Below are positions 8,158 through 15,416 of a DNA stretch of 64,000 bases, piece by piece. The stretch covers positions 1 through 64,000 of the forward strand of contig JBCBYB010000021.1 in assembly GCA_039816045.1 (NCBI GenBank), given 5' to 3'. The notes below the pieces were generated by a model, which had not been told where the DNA came from, made no database searches, and worked only from the letters and a program-made list of their open reading frames with translations. The position numbers and the translations under genes were made by a program. Every line of letters begins with the position of its first letter. Positions within the stretch are counted from its first letter, which is position 1. The stretch is from Thermohalobaculum sp039816045. Lineage in GTDB: Bacteria > Pseudomonadota > Alphaproteobacteria > Rhodobacterales > Rhodobacteraceae.

Positions 8158-8721
8158 ATGATCAGATCCCGACTGAGCCCTTGGTTTCGGCCGATTGCGC
8201 TCGCGGTCACGCTGATTGCGGCACCGGCACCGGCATCAGCTGAGGATGCGGGCACGGTGCACGGGCTGATCGCCGACCGCTTGGCGCTGATGAAGCCGGT
8301 GGCGGCGTGGAAGATGGACCGCGGCGCGCCCGTCGAGGATCTCGAACGGGAGGCCGTGGTGCTCGACAAAGCCGTCGCTTCGGCCGAGGAGAACGGGCTC
8401 GACGGCGCCACCGCGCGACCCTTCTTCGAGGCACAGATCGCAGCGGCCAAGGCGATCCAGACCTGCTGGATTGGGCGCTGGGGCTATGGCGAGGCAACGC
8501 CGCCCACTGAGGTCCCCGATCTCCGCGAAGAGATCCGCCCGCAGCTCATCGACCTTGGTGCACGCATGCTGGAGGCGATCGGCGGGGCGCTGGAGGCCGG
8601 TGTCACCTTCGACGGCGCGGGAAAAGCGGCCTTCGACGAGCGCGTGGACCTGCCCTGTCTCGATCGGTTCTCGCGGCTGCGCATCTACACCGCGCTCGGC
8701 GGCATCAAACGGTCCCCGTGA
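8158..8721 (+). CDS. Periplasmic (gamma-class AroQ) chorismate mutase
   Basis: The 187-residue protein has a signal peptide (about 1-28, 'LAVTLIAAPAPASA'). The mature domain resembles secreted chorismate mutases of the *AroQ/gamma type: 'GLIADRLALMKPVAAWKMDR', 'PVEDLEREAVVLDKAV', then 'ARPFFEAQIAAAKAIQ'. The Arg, Lys, Glu and Gln of these helices line the active site that converts chorismate to prephenate. ATG 8158 is chosen because AGAGGAG precedes it; an upstream ATG at 8110 would destroy the signal peptide. Export of this activity is unusual for free-living bacteria, and the role is unclear. A separate cytosolic mutase lies at 22334-22642. Confidence 0.8.
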   Translation: MIRSRLSPWFRPIALAVTLIAAPAPASAEDAGTVHGLIADRLALMKPVAAWKMDRGAPVEDLEREAVVLDKAVASAEENGLDGATARPFFEAQIAAAKAIQTCWIGRWGYGEATPPTEVPDLREEIRPQLIDLGARMLEAIGGALEAGVTFDGAGKAAFDERVDLPCLDRFSRLRIYTALGGIKRSP

Positions 8722-8725
8722 TCCG

Positions 8726-9595
8726 ATGAAGTGGCGCGGCCGGCGCACCAGCACCAACATCTCCGACCGGCGGCGCGGTGGCACCGGGCGGCGTATTGCA
8801 CGCACGGGTGGCGTCGTCGGGATCGTGGGCATCCTCGCCCTGCTGGTGGGCATGTATTTCGGGGTGGATCTCTCGCCGTTCCTCGGCATGATGCAGGTCG
8901 GATCGGTCGCCATGGCCCCAAGCCATTCCGCTGCCGGCCCGAACCGGATCGACGACGAGATGGAAGAGTTCATCGCCGTCGTGCTTGCCGACACCGAGGC
9001 GGTCTGGCAGCAGGAGTTCCAAATCCGTGGTGGGCGCTATCAGGAGCCGACGCTCGTGCTGTTCTCCGAGTCCGTCGGTTCAGCCTGCGGGTTCGCCTCC
9101 TCCGCCTCGGGTCCGTTCTACTGCCCAGGCGACAACCAGATCTATCTCGACACCAGCTTCTTCACGACCCTGGAGCGTCAACTCGGCGCCCGCGGGGACT
9201 TCGCCAAGGCCTATGTGATCGCCCATGAGGTCGCGCACCATGTGCAGAACCTGATCGGGATCATGGGGCAGACCTATGCGGCCCGCGCCCGAGCCACCGA
9301 GGCCGAGGCCAACGCGATTTCGGTCAGGATCGAGTTGCAGGCGGATTGTTTCTCCGGCGTGTGGGCGCGCGCGGTCGAACAGCGCTTCGGTGTGCTTGAG
9401 CCCGGTGATATCGAGGAGGCGATGAACGCGGCCGCCAGCATCGGCGACGATATCCTGCAGCGCCGGAGCGGCAGGGCCGTGGTGCCTGACAGCTTCACCC
9501 ACGGCACATCCGAGCAGCGTCAGCGCTGGTTCTACACCGGCTATCGGACGGGTCAGATGGAGCGGTGCGACACCTTCGCGGCGGAGCGGCTGTGA
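8726..9595 (+). CDS. ypfJ: Neutral zinc metallopeptidase, YpfJ family
   Basis: The 289-residue protein has a basic N-terminus, one transmembrane segment (about 28-45, 'VGIVGILALLVGMYFGV') and a zinc-peptidase domain. Its HExxH motif appears as 'AYVIAHEVAHHVQNL' (about 167-181), with a second acidic cluster 'IELQADCFSGVWA'. This is the putative zinc-peptidase family (PF04228), whose natural substrates are not established. The catalytic domain would face the periplasm. ATG 8726 is five bases past the preceding stop; a longer reading from 8471 is only a shadow of the chorismate mutase gene. Confidence 0.88.
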   Translation: MKWRGRRTSTNISDRRRGGTGRRIARTGGVVGIVGILALLVGMYFGVDLSPFLGMMQVGSVAMAPSHSAAGPNRIDDEMEEFIAVVLADTEAVWQQEFQIRGGRYQEPTLVLFSESVGSACGFASSASGPFYCPGDNQIYLDTSFFTTLERQLGARGDFAKAYVIAHEVAHHVQNLIGIMGQTYAARARATEAEANAISVRIELQADCFSGVWARAVEQRFGVLEPGDIEEAMNAAASIGDDILQRRSGRAVVPDSFTHGTSEQRQRWFYTGYRTGQMERCDTFAAERL

Positions 9596-10038
9596 CCCCA
9601 CGCTGGGCGCTACCGGAAGAAGCCCCGCGGCTCGCCGAGATCGCCCGGGCAGCCTATGCCCCTTATGTGCCTCTGATCGGGCGCGAACCGCCGCCGATGC
9701 TGCAGGACTTTCCGGCGGATATTGCAGCGGGCCATGTGTTGGTGATGGGTCGGCCGGCGCAAGGCTATGCCGTCTCGCGTGCGGTGCCCCAAGGGTGGCT
9801 TCTTGAGAATGTCGCCGTTGCACCCGATGCGCAGGGGAGCGGGATCGGGCGGGCACTGATCGCCGCCGTCGAGAACCTCGCACGGAAAGCCGGCCAGACC
9901 CGCGTGGTGCTCTATACGAATGCCGCGATGACCGGGAACCTCGCCCTCTACCCCGCTCTCGGCTATCGTGAGGTGGAGCGCCGGAGCGAGCATGGGCTTA
10001 ATCGCGTGTACTTTGAGAAGGACTTGGCCGAGCCGTGA
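9592..10038 (+). CDS. GNAT-family N-acetyltransferase
   Basis: The 148-residue protein starts at GTG 9592, which overlaps the previous stop as GTGA. It carries the GNAT core: 'LLENVAVAPDAQGSGIGRAL' (about 79-98) includes the acetyl-CoA pyrophosphate-binding Q-x-x-G-x-G/A loop, and 'ALYPALGYREVERRSE' is the C-terminal beta-bulge region. The acceptor is unknown. It sits between the zinc peptidase and the DUF4169 gene in a chain of overlapping genes. Confidence 0.85.
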   Translation: MTPRWALPEEAPRLAEIARAAYAPYVPLIGREPPPMLQDFPADIAAGHVLVMGRPAQGYAVSRAVPQGWLLENVAVAPDAQGSGIGRALIAAVENLARKAGQTRVVLYTNAAMTGNLALYPALGYREVERRSEHGLNRVYFEKDLAEP

Positions 10039-10229
10039 CCAGCGATATCGTGAACCTGCGACAAGCCCGCAAGGCGAAAGCCCGCGCTGAAGCCAAGCGC
10101 AAGGCCGATGCCAATGCGGTCCGCCACGGTCTGCCCAAGGCCGAGCGTCAACGCCAGAAAGCCGAAGCGGAGAAACAGACCCGCGAGCATTCCGGGCACC
10201 GCCGCGAGCGGACGGATGACGACATCTGA
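10035..10229 (+). CDS. DUF4169 family small basic protein
   Basis: This 64-residue, highly charged protein ('LRQARKAKARAEAKRKADAN') matches DUF4169, a short alphaproteobacterial family of unknown role. It starts at GTG 10035, overlapping the acetyltransferase stop by four bases. It overlaps the following RHH gene by 14 bases. The Lys/Arg/Ala-rich helix could bind nucleic acid, but this is only inference. Confidence 0.8.
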   Translation: MTSDIVNLRQARKAKARAEAKRKADANAVRHGLPKAERQRQKAEAEKQTREHSGHRRERTDDDI

Positions 10230-10473
10230 GCCCGGCTTTTGCGCACCGGAGCGCCCGGAGAAACGCTCCCTCACGCTCCAGGGTCACCGCACCTCGGTCA
10301 GCATGGAGACGGCGTTTTGGGAGGCCTTCCGCGCCATAGCCCAGCGACGCGGGGTTTCCGTGAACGCGCTCGCCGCGGAGATCGACGCCGTCCGCCAGCC
10401 GCCTGGGTCGCTCGCAAGCGCGATCCGGGTCTATGTGCTGCGTGATCTGGAAGGCCGGCTGCCGCCCGAATAG
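10216..10473 (+). CDS. Ribbon-helix-helix (RHH_4) protein
   Basis: The 85-residue protein contains an RHH-type domain: the 'KRSLTLQGHRTSVSMETAFW' strand and first helix (about 14-33), then 'IAQRRGVSVNALAAEIDAVR'. It resembles the RHH_4 family common in alphaproteobacteria, including the arginine and serine that typically open the DNA-contacting strand. The start is ATG 10216 inside the DUF4169 gene. It may be a small regulator, and nothing nearby identifies its target. Confidence 0.8.
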   Translation: MTTSEPGFCAPERPEKRSLTLQGHRTSVSMETAFWEAFRAIAQRRGVSVNALAAEIDAVRQPPGSLASAIRVYVLRDLEGRLPPE

Positions 10474-10478
10474 GTTCG

Positions 10479-11231
10479 TCAGCCGATGGTGCCGAGCACC
10501 GGGAAGGTCTCGAGCAGCCAGAACGCCATGCGCTCGAACGTGCCGGTGATCATCATCACACCGACGACGACCAGGAGCCCACCCATCGCGCGTTCTACCA
10601 GACCCATATGCCGCCGGAACCGTTTGGCCCAGGCCAGGAACGGCCCGATGAAGAAGGCCGCGAGCAAGAACGGCACGCCCAGCCCGAGCGCATAGACCGC
10701 GAGCAGCGCCGTGCCCGCCGCCAGGGTCGACTCCTGCGCCGCCAGGGTCAGGATCGCCGCCAGGATCGGCCCGATACAGGGCGTCCAGCCGAAGGCGAAG
10801 GCGAGGCCGATCACATAGCTCGTGCCATAGCCGCCCGCCTGCCCGGGGCCCTCGAAGCGCGCCTCTCGATTGAGGAGCGGGATCCGGAAGACATGCAGGA
10901 AGTGCAGTCCCATGCCGATGATCACGGCCCCTGCGATCTGTCCGAGGATGGTCTTGTTCTGCAGCAGGGTCTGGCCGATCACCGACGCCCCCATGCCGAG
11001 CATCACGAAGACCGTCGCCAGCCCGCCCACGAAGAAGCAGGCCGAGGTGAAGACGCGTCGCCGCGCCTCAGGGTCGATCTCATCGCGCTCACCGGAGATC
11101 TGGTCGAGCGAAGTTCCCCCCAGATAAGCGAGATAGGGCGGAGCCAAGGGCAGCACGCACGGGCTGAGGAAGCTGATGATGCCCCCCACGAACGCCGTCG
11201 CGATGCCGATCAGACTGATATCGATGGCCAT
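10479..11231 (-). CDS. ccdA: CcdA/DsbD-type thiol:disulfide membrane transporter
   Basis: The 250-residue, six-helix membrane protein carries the paired redox cysteines of the CcdA family, in 'SPCVLPLAPPYLAYLGG' (first helix) and 'GWTPCIGPILAAILTLA' (fourth helix). CcdA moves electrons from cytosolic thioredoxin to periplasmic thiol proteins, chiefly for cytochrome c maturation. ATG 11231 is chosen because GAGGAGGGG lies just upstream. The cytochrome c gene and tusA beside it fit a redox/sulfur context. Related SoxV proteins of sulfur oxidisers look alike, so the partner cannot be fixed from sequence. Confidence 0.9.
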   Translation of the reverse strand: MAIDISLIGIATAFVGGIISFLSPCVLPLAPPYLAYLGGTSLDQISGERDEIDPEARRRVFTSACFFVGGLATVFVMLGMGASVIGQTLLQNKTILGQIAGAVIIGMGLHFLHVFRIPLLNREARFEGPGQAGGYGTSYVIGLAFAFGWTPCIGPILAAILTLAAQESTLAAGTALLAVYALGLGVPFLLAAFFIGPFLAWAKRFRRHMGLVERAMGGLLVVVGVMMITGTFERMAFWLLETFPVLGTIG

Positions 11232-11318
11232 CTCGCCCCTCCTCGCACGCCCGAGAGATAATGCATGGGCCACCCTAACGGATAGGGGCGCATCCCGTCG
11301 CGAACTCTCACGAATGCG

Positions 11319-11747
11319 TCAGTCAGCGGCCGCAAGGTAGGCCACCAGATGTTCGATTTGCTCTGCCGTCAGCCGTGGGCCGCCATGCAGCGGGTCGGCG
11401 GCCCCACGCCTCTGGCCCGATGCATAGTAGGCGGGCATCGCCGTCTCGGGCGCCAAGACCTTTGGGGCGACGATCCACAACCGGATCTCACTCGCGCCGA
11501 GATCGCCTCCCGGGGGCGCAGCTGCATGGCAGGTCTGGCACCCGACCGCTTGAAAGAGCCGTTGGCCCCGCCGCGCGTCTCCGGGCAGGGGCGAGAGTGG
11601 ATCGATAATCTCTCGCCCGTCGGTGATGGTGTAGGCGACAACGGGCGGGGGCCCCACGTCGTCCTGCGCGAGAGCCGGCGACAGCGCGAGCAGCGTGGCC
11701 TCCACCGCCCCCTTGAGCGCGCGCAGGGCGGGCGCTAGGTCTGGCAC
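11319..11747 (-). CDS. Exported monohaem c-type cytochrome
   Basis: The haem-binding motif 'GCQTCH' lies in 'RRGQRLFQAVGCQTCHAA', and a likely Met ligand lies in 'APETAMPAYYASG'. The C-terminal 'RLTAEQIEHLVAYLAAAD' helix is typical of small class I cytochromes. It bears some likeness to SoxX-type proteins. The start is uncertain: GTG 11747 gives a 142-residue precursor with a weak signal peptide ending 'LLALSPALAQ', while GTG 11705 gives 128 residues. With the first choice it abuts the divergent tusA start, leaving no leader. It is transcribed toward ccdA. Confidence 0.82.
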   Translation of the reverse strand: MPDLAPALRALKGAVEATLLALSPALAQDDVGPPPVVAYTITDGREIIDPLSPLPGDARRGQRLFQAVGCQTCHAAAPPGGDLGASEIRLWIVAPKVLAPETAMPAYYASGQRRGAADPLHGGPRLTAEQIEHLVAYLAAAD

Positions 11748-12005
11748 ATGGACAGTTTGCCAGAACCCTCTCCCGAGCCTTCCGAAGAGCTGGACGCCCG
11801 CGGTCTGCTTTGCCCGCTTCCCGTGCTGAAGACCCGCAAGCGGCTCCAGGGCATGGAGACGGGCGCCGTGCTCCGGGTCATCGCCGACGATCCGGCCGCA
11901 AGGGTGGACGTGCCGCATTTCTGTGCGGAACAGGGCCATGCGCTTTTGGCCGAAGATGATGGCGCCGATGGCAGCCTCGTCTTCCTGCTCCGCAAGGGTG
12001 GATGA
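11748..12005 (+). CDS. tusA: TusA-family sulfur carrier
   Basis: The 85-residue protein has the TusA fold signature 'LDARGLLCPLPVLKTRKRL' (about 15-33) with the sulfur-carrying Cys before Pro. The second half, 'VLRVIADDPAARVDVPHFC', is also typical. TusA proteins pass persulfide sulfur to tRNA thiolation, molybdopterin synthesis or sulfur oxidation enzymes. The head-to-head arrangement with a cytochrome c and the nearby ccdA hint at periplasmic or sulfur redox metabolism, but the gene may equally serve tRNA modification. Confidence 0.9.
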   Translation: MDSLPEPSPEPSEELDARGLLCPLPVLKTRKRLQGMETGAVLRVIADDPAARVDVPHFCAEQGHALLAEDDGADGSLVFLLRKGG

Positions 12006-12015
12006 GGGCCGCACC

Positions 12016-12921
12016 CTATTTGAAGGCGGCACAGGGATCGCCCCGGTCTGCCACCCGCTCGGAGAACCAGACATAGTCGTATGGCAGCGGACCCTCGAGG
12101 GCTGCTGCCTGGTCCACCGTCTCGATCTGACCGACGGAAAGCACCCGCAGATCCGGCTCGGCGGCGGCGAGATAGACCGGCACGCCGCGATCCGTGCGCG
12201 CATGGCCGTTGCCGGTGATCAGAACCGCACGCCCGCCGCCCGCTGCGAGCGCGCGCCGCGTCGCCTCGGCAAAGCGCGCATCCCGCAGGCGTTGTGCCTC
12301 GACCATGGGGGCCGCGGCTTCGACGGGCAGGGCGTTGCAATGGGCGGCGACCATCTCGGCCTCCGCCTCGGCTTGCTGGGCGGGCTCGAGTGGAGCGCTT
12401 AACCCATAAGCAGCCGCGCCGAGACCGAAGGCGTCTGCCGCTGTCGAGCCATAAGCCGCGCGGATCGCCTCACGCGGGACGCCGCCGCCAGCGATATAGG
12501 CCCCCTCGGCGGCCTCGAAGACCGGTGCGTAGAGCTCCCAATCCGGCCATCCGAGCCGCTCCCAGCCGATGGCCGGTCCGATCTCCCGCGGTGCGCCTCC
12601 GCCTGCGAGGAACACCGCGATGCCCTCCTCGCTTGCGGCGGGCACCATCTCGAAGGCGATCCCCTCCGGCGCGATCCGCGAGACGAGCCAGGCCTGACGG
12701 GCGTGATGCTCGGCATTGTCGTGGATCTCGCCCAGGATCGCGACATCGACGGCCGCCAAACGCGTCGCCAGCTCTTCGGGTGTGATGGGGGCGCCGGCCG
12801 AGACATCCCAAATGGTGTCGCCCTCGACCGAGACCGAGACGGGAACCAGAGCTGCGGGGGCCGGCGCCTCCGAGGCGCAGCCGGCAAGCAGGGCAGTCAG
12901 CAGGAGTGCGATGCGGATCAC
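12016..12921 (-). CDS. ChaN-family lipoprotein
   Basis: The 301-residue lipoprotein begins with a type II signal peptide ('LLLTALLAGC', lipid-carrying Cys15). The mature part matches the ChaN/Tiki-like haem-binding domain: 'VAILGEIHDNAEHHARQ' (about 61-77) supplies the Glu-x-His-x-x-x-x-x-His cluster. The C-terminal 'LITGNGHARTDRGVPVYL' carries the second conserved His. Known members bind haem or act in iron uptake. It converges on tusA with a ten-base gap. Confidence 0.85.
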   Translation of the reverse strand: MIRIALLLTALLAGCASEAPAPAALVPVSVSVEGDTIWDVSAGAPITPEELATRLAAVDVAILGEIHDNAEHHARQAWLVSRIAPEGIAFEMVPAASEEGIAVFLAGGGAPREIGPAIGWERLGWPDWELYAPVFEAAEGAYIAGGGVPREAIRAAYGSTAADAFGLGAAAYGLSAPLEPAQQAEAEAEMVAAHCNALPVEAAAPMVEAQRLRDARFAEATRRALAAGGGRAVLITGNGHARTDRGVPVYLAAAEPDLRVLSVGQIETVDQAAALEGPLPYDYVWFSERVADRGDPCAAFK

Positions 12922-13012
12922 GGCTCGGGCCCTCTCCGGTGCGTCCTTGGTGCGGTCTTAGGCGTTCGTGGGAAAGCCTAGGCTGCTCCGCCCGCGATGC
13001 AAGCGCACGTGG

Positions 13013-13846
13013 TTATTGTGAACCCTCGGCGTCTGCGGTCATGCACATGCGCCCGTCCGTCCCTCGAACCCACAGCGACAGCCCCGTCTCGGTCGGCTTG
13101 GCGCATGTCTCAAACGGTTCATCGGCAAAAACCGGTGCAGTTGCCCGGAACGCGAACCGCTTGGGCACCAGGCCGGCCCGGCGCGCCTCTTCGAGCAGCA
13201 GTGTCGCCAGCAGCGGCCCATGGACGACGAGCCCCGGATAACCCTCCACCTCGCGCGCATAGGGGAGGTCATAGTGGATCCGGTGTCCGTTGAAGGTGAG
13301 CGCCGAGTACCGGAAGAGCACCGTCGAATCGCAGCTCCAGGCACTGCGGGCGGTCTCGTCGGTGGGAGCCGTCGGCAGCGTGGGTCGCGGCGCATCGGGC
13401 GGCAGGTCGGTGCGATAGACGATGTCCTGCTCCTCGGTGACCGCAAGGCCCCCCAAACCGAAGATCTCGTGGCGCACCGTGACGAAGTGAAGCGGCCCTT
13501 GCCGGCCTTGCTTCGGGGTCACGGCCGCGATGGTCGAGACCTGCCGGGCGGGCGCCCCGAGCGTCAGAGCAGCGGGAAAGGTCAGCCGCCCTCCCGCCCA
13601 CATCCGCCGCGGCTCCGGGCATCTCGGCATGAAGCCGCCTGGTGCCGGGTGGCCGTCGAGCCCGAGTGTGCTCCGTGGAGCAGCCTCCCGGAAATGCATC
13701 CAGTGCCAGAAGGGCGGCAGCGGATCGCCCGGGCCAGGCTCGGGCCGGTCAAGCTCGAGCGTCGCCACCAAGGCCTGCGCCGCGAAGGCATCCATCGGGT
13801 CCTCGACCGTGCGGCTGCGGCCAACCCAGGCCTGCGGATCCTGCAT
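13013..13846 (-). CDS. MaoC/HTD2-like CoA-ester hydratase (mesaconyl-C4-CoA hydratase type)
   Basis: The 277-residue protein has a double hot-dog arrangement. The N-terminal 'FAS1-like dehydratase' half includes 'LPPFWHWMHFREAAPRSTLG'. The C-terminal half ends with the hydratase segment 'YSALTFNGHRIHYDLPYA' followed by 'YPGLVVHGPLLATLLL'. This layout is shared by mesaconyl-C4-CoA/3-methylfumaryl-CoA hydratases and by HTD2-like dehydratases. The Asp/His pair in the last motif is the likely catalytic dyad. The neighbours do not complete a pathway, so the exact CoA ester is uncertain. Confidence 0.82.
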   Translation of the reverse strand: MQDPQAWVGRSRTVEDPMDAFAAQALVATLELDRPEPGPGDPLPPFWHWMHFREAAPRSTLGLDGHPAPGGFMPRCPEPRRMWAGGRLTFPAALTLGAPARQVSTIAAVTPKQGRQGPLHFVTVRHEIFGLGGLAVTEEQDIVYRTDLPPDAPRPTLPTAPTDETARSAWSCDSTVLFRYSALTFNGHRIHYDLPYAREVEGYPGLVVHGPLLATLLLEEARRAGLVPKRFAFRATAPVFADEPFETCAKPTETGLSLWVRGTDGRMCMTADAEGSQ

Positions 13847-13886
13847 CCGGCTTGTCTCCCTCTCGCCCCTTCGCTAGCCCTAGCGC

Positions 13887-14291
13887 ATGAGCAGCGACCT
13901 GATCCAGAGCCTGGACCACCTCGTGCTGATGGTGGCGGACATCGACCGCACCATGGCATTCTACCGTGACCATCTCGGGATGCGGGAGGTGGTGTTCGGC
14001 GAGGGCCGTCGGGCACTGGCCTTCGGCAGCCAGAAGATCAACCTCCATCAGGCGGGCCGGGAATTCGAGCCGAAGGCCGACCGCCCAACCCCTGGCTCGG
14101 CCGATCTCTGCTTCCTGGTGTCGACGCCAGTGGCGGATCTGGCCACCCGGCTTAAGGCCGCCGGTGTGCCCGTGATCAATGGCCCGGTCCCTCGCACCGG
14201 CGCGACGGGTCCGCTCACCTCGATCTATCTCCGCGACCCGGACGACAACTTGATCGAGCTCTCAAACCCCGTGCCGTTGCCCGAGCCTTGA
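13887..14291 (+). CDS. VOC-superfamily (glyoxalase-like) protein
   Basis: The 134-residue protein contains one VOC domain of two beta-alpha-beta-beta-beta modules. 'LDHLVLMVADIDRTMAFYRD' (about 9-28) gives the metal-binding His, 'INLHQAGREFEPKA' the second position, and 'IYLRDPDDNLIELSN' the C-terminal Glu. It resembles the STM3117-like subgroup of putative lyases or dioxygenases. It is divergent from the hydratase gene. The substrate is unknown. Confidence 0.85.
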   Translation: MSSDLIQSLDHLVLMVADIDRTMAFYRDHLGMREVVFGEGRRALAFGSQKINLHQAGREFEPKADRPTPGSADLCFLVSTPVADLATRLKAAGVPVINGPVPRTGATGPLTSIYLRDPDDNLIELSNPVPLPEP

Positions 14292-14354
14292 GGTCAAGGT
14301 TCTTAGCTATTCATAGCCGGCCGCGTTAAGCCGCGGGATCGTGACTTTCTACGA

Positions 14355-14864
14355 TTATTCAGGGAGGCGCTGTTCTTCGTGTATTTCAGGGGCGGACGTT
14401 GCCAGTACTTCGAGGCATTCCCAATCGCTGGCGATCATGTATGACCAGCCGTCCTCGGTGCCAAAATAGAACGAGATTACACTCTCGTCTGTCCAAGGAT
14501 GGTTTCTCACGCAGAACGTCGTCGAACCTGGGCGCCCGCCCAACTCATGCGATCGCTCCCAAACGGCGGTTAGACCGTGCTCGTCCAGCAATCTCATTGC
14601 CCCCACAGGTCGATATCCGACGCGGTAAATCGTACGCGTGCTGTGAACATAGACCCGAGCTATCAAATCGATGTCGTCGGGCGGATGGATCAGCGCAGCC
14701 GCCTGAGCGTAGGAGGCTACTTTTCTTGGCCAGGAACTGCGTTGTGAATACGCGACCTCCAGAATCGCTACCGCTTCATTGGTGAACGGCGTTTCCCAGG
14801 CGCGGAATTCTAGGGCACCCGACCCGAAGTGGCCCGTGTTTGGTAGGTTGTCCGGTTCAGTCAT
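14355..14864 (-). CDS. Hypothetical protein, 169 residues, AT-richer than neighbours
   Basis: The product is soluble and rich in Trp, Ser and Glu, with a mixed alpha/beta look ('SVISFYFGTEDGWSYMIASD'). I recognise no family or motif. Codon use is visibly less GC-biased than in the flanking genes, with many A/T third positions, which suggests recent acquisition. It lies between the VOC gene and the ATP synthase promoter and is transcribed away from the latter. Confidence 0.65.
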   Translation of the reverse strand: MTEPDNLPNTGHFGSGALEFRAWETPFTNEAVAILEVAYSQRSSWPRKVASYAQAAALIHPPDDIDLIARVYVHSTRTIYRVGYRPVGAMRLLDEHGLTAVWERSHELGGRPGSTTFCVRNHPWTDESVISFYFGTEDGWSYMIASDWECLEVLATSAPEIHEEQRLPE

Positions 14865-14946
14865 TATGGGAAGCTAGCACGCTTGCGCAGAACACGGGCT
14901 CGGCGCATTTGCCGCAAACTGCTGTTCGCAGGAGCACAACGGCTTA

Positions 14947-14975
14947 TTGACACCCAAATGGCCCCTCCCTATGGT
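14947..14975 (+). promoter_or_regulatory. Promoter of the F0 ATP synthase operon
   Basis: A consensus -35 box TTGACA (14947-14952) is followed, after 17 bases, by TATGGT (14970-14975) as the -10. Transcription would begin near 14982, about 45 bases before atpI. It is one of the best sigma-70-type promoters visible in the window. Confidence 0.7.
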
Positions 14976-15025
14976 CCGCCGCGAACCCAGCCGGAGCGTG
15001 CCGGCGGGCCAATTGGGGGTGCCGG

Positions 15026-15412
15026 ATGGGCGTGTCAGACCGCCAAGCCAAAACCCTCGGTGAGTTGGGCGACCGTATCAATGCGGCGCGCGCGGCTCAC
15101 AGGCCCAAACGCTCCAATGTGGGGGACAAGTACAAGGCGGGATCCGTCGCCTGGAGAATGGTTACCGAGCTCGTGGTCGGCGTGATGGTCGGCGGAGCGA
15201 TGGGATGGGGGCTCGACAGTCTTTTCGGCACGTTGCCGGTTTTCCTGATCGTGATGGGCATCCTCGGCTTTGCCGCCGGCATCCGCACAATGATGCGGTC
15301 CGCCGAGGAGATCCGCCGCCAGGGACTGGCAGAGGCCGAAGACGGAGCGACCGGACCAGACCGGGCCAGACCAGACGGGGCCGGCGGAGCGCGGACGGAA
15401 CGAAAGGGCTGA
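15026..15412 (+). CDS. atpI: F0 ATP synthase accessory protein AtpI/AtpZ
   Basis: The 128-residue protein has two membrane helices (about 44-65 and 71-90, 'LVVGVMVGGAMGWGLDSLFG' and 'VFLIVMGILGFAAGIRTM') between charged ends. It opens the F0 operon, as AtpI usually does, and is thought to help c-ring assembly or magnesium supply. Five bases separate it from atpB. The N-terminal helix ('LGELGDRINAAR') is typical of alphaproteobacterial members. Confidence 0.9.
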   Translation: MGVSDRQAKTLGELGDRINAARAAHRPKRSNVGDKYKAGSVAWRMVTELVVGVMVGGAMGWGLDSLFGTLPVFLIVMGILGFAAGIRTMMRSAEEIRRQGLAEAEDGATGPDRARPDGAGGARTERKG

Positions 15413-15416
15413 GGCG

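Noticed and set aside
9592..10473. GNAT plus RHH as a TacAT-type toxin-antitoxin pair
   Set aside because: The RHH gene follows, separated by DUF4169, instead of preceding the acetyltransferase. RHH_4 proteins here look like ordinary chromosomal genes.
14285..14302. Terminator after the VOC gene (CCTTG-AGGT-CAAGG)
   Set aside because: The stem is only five to six pairs and the T tract is weak; not firm enough to list.
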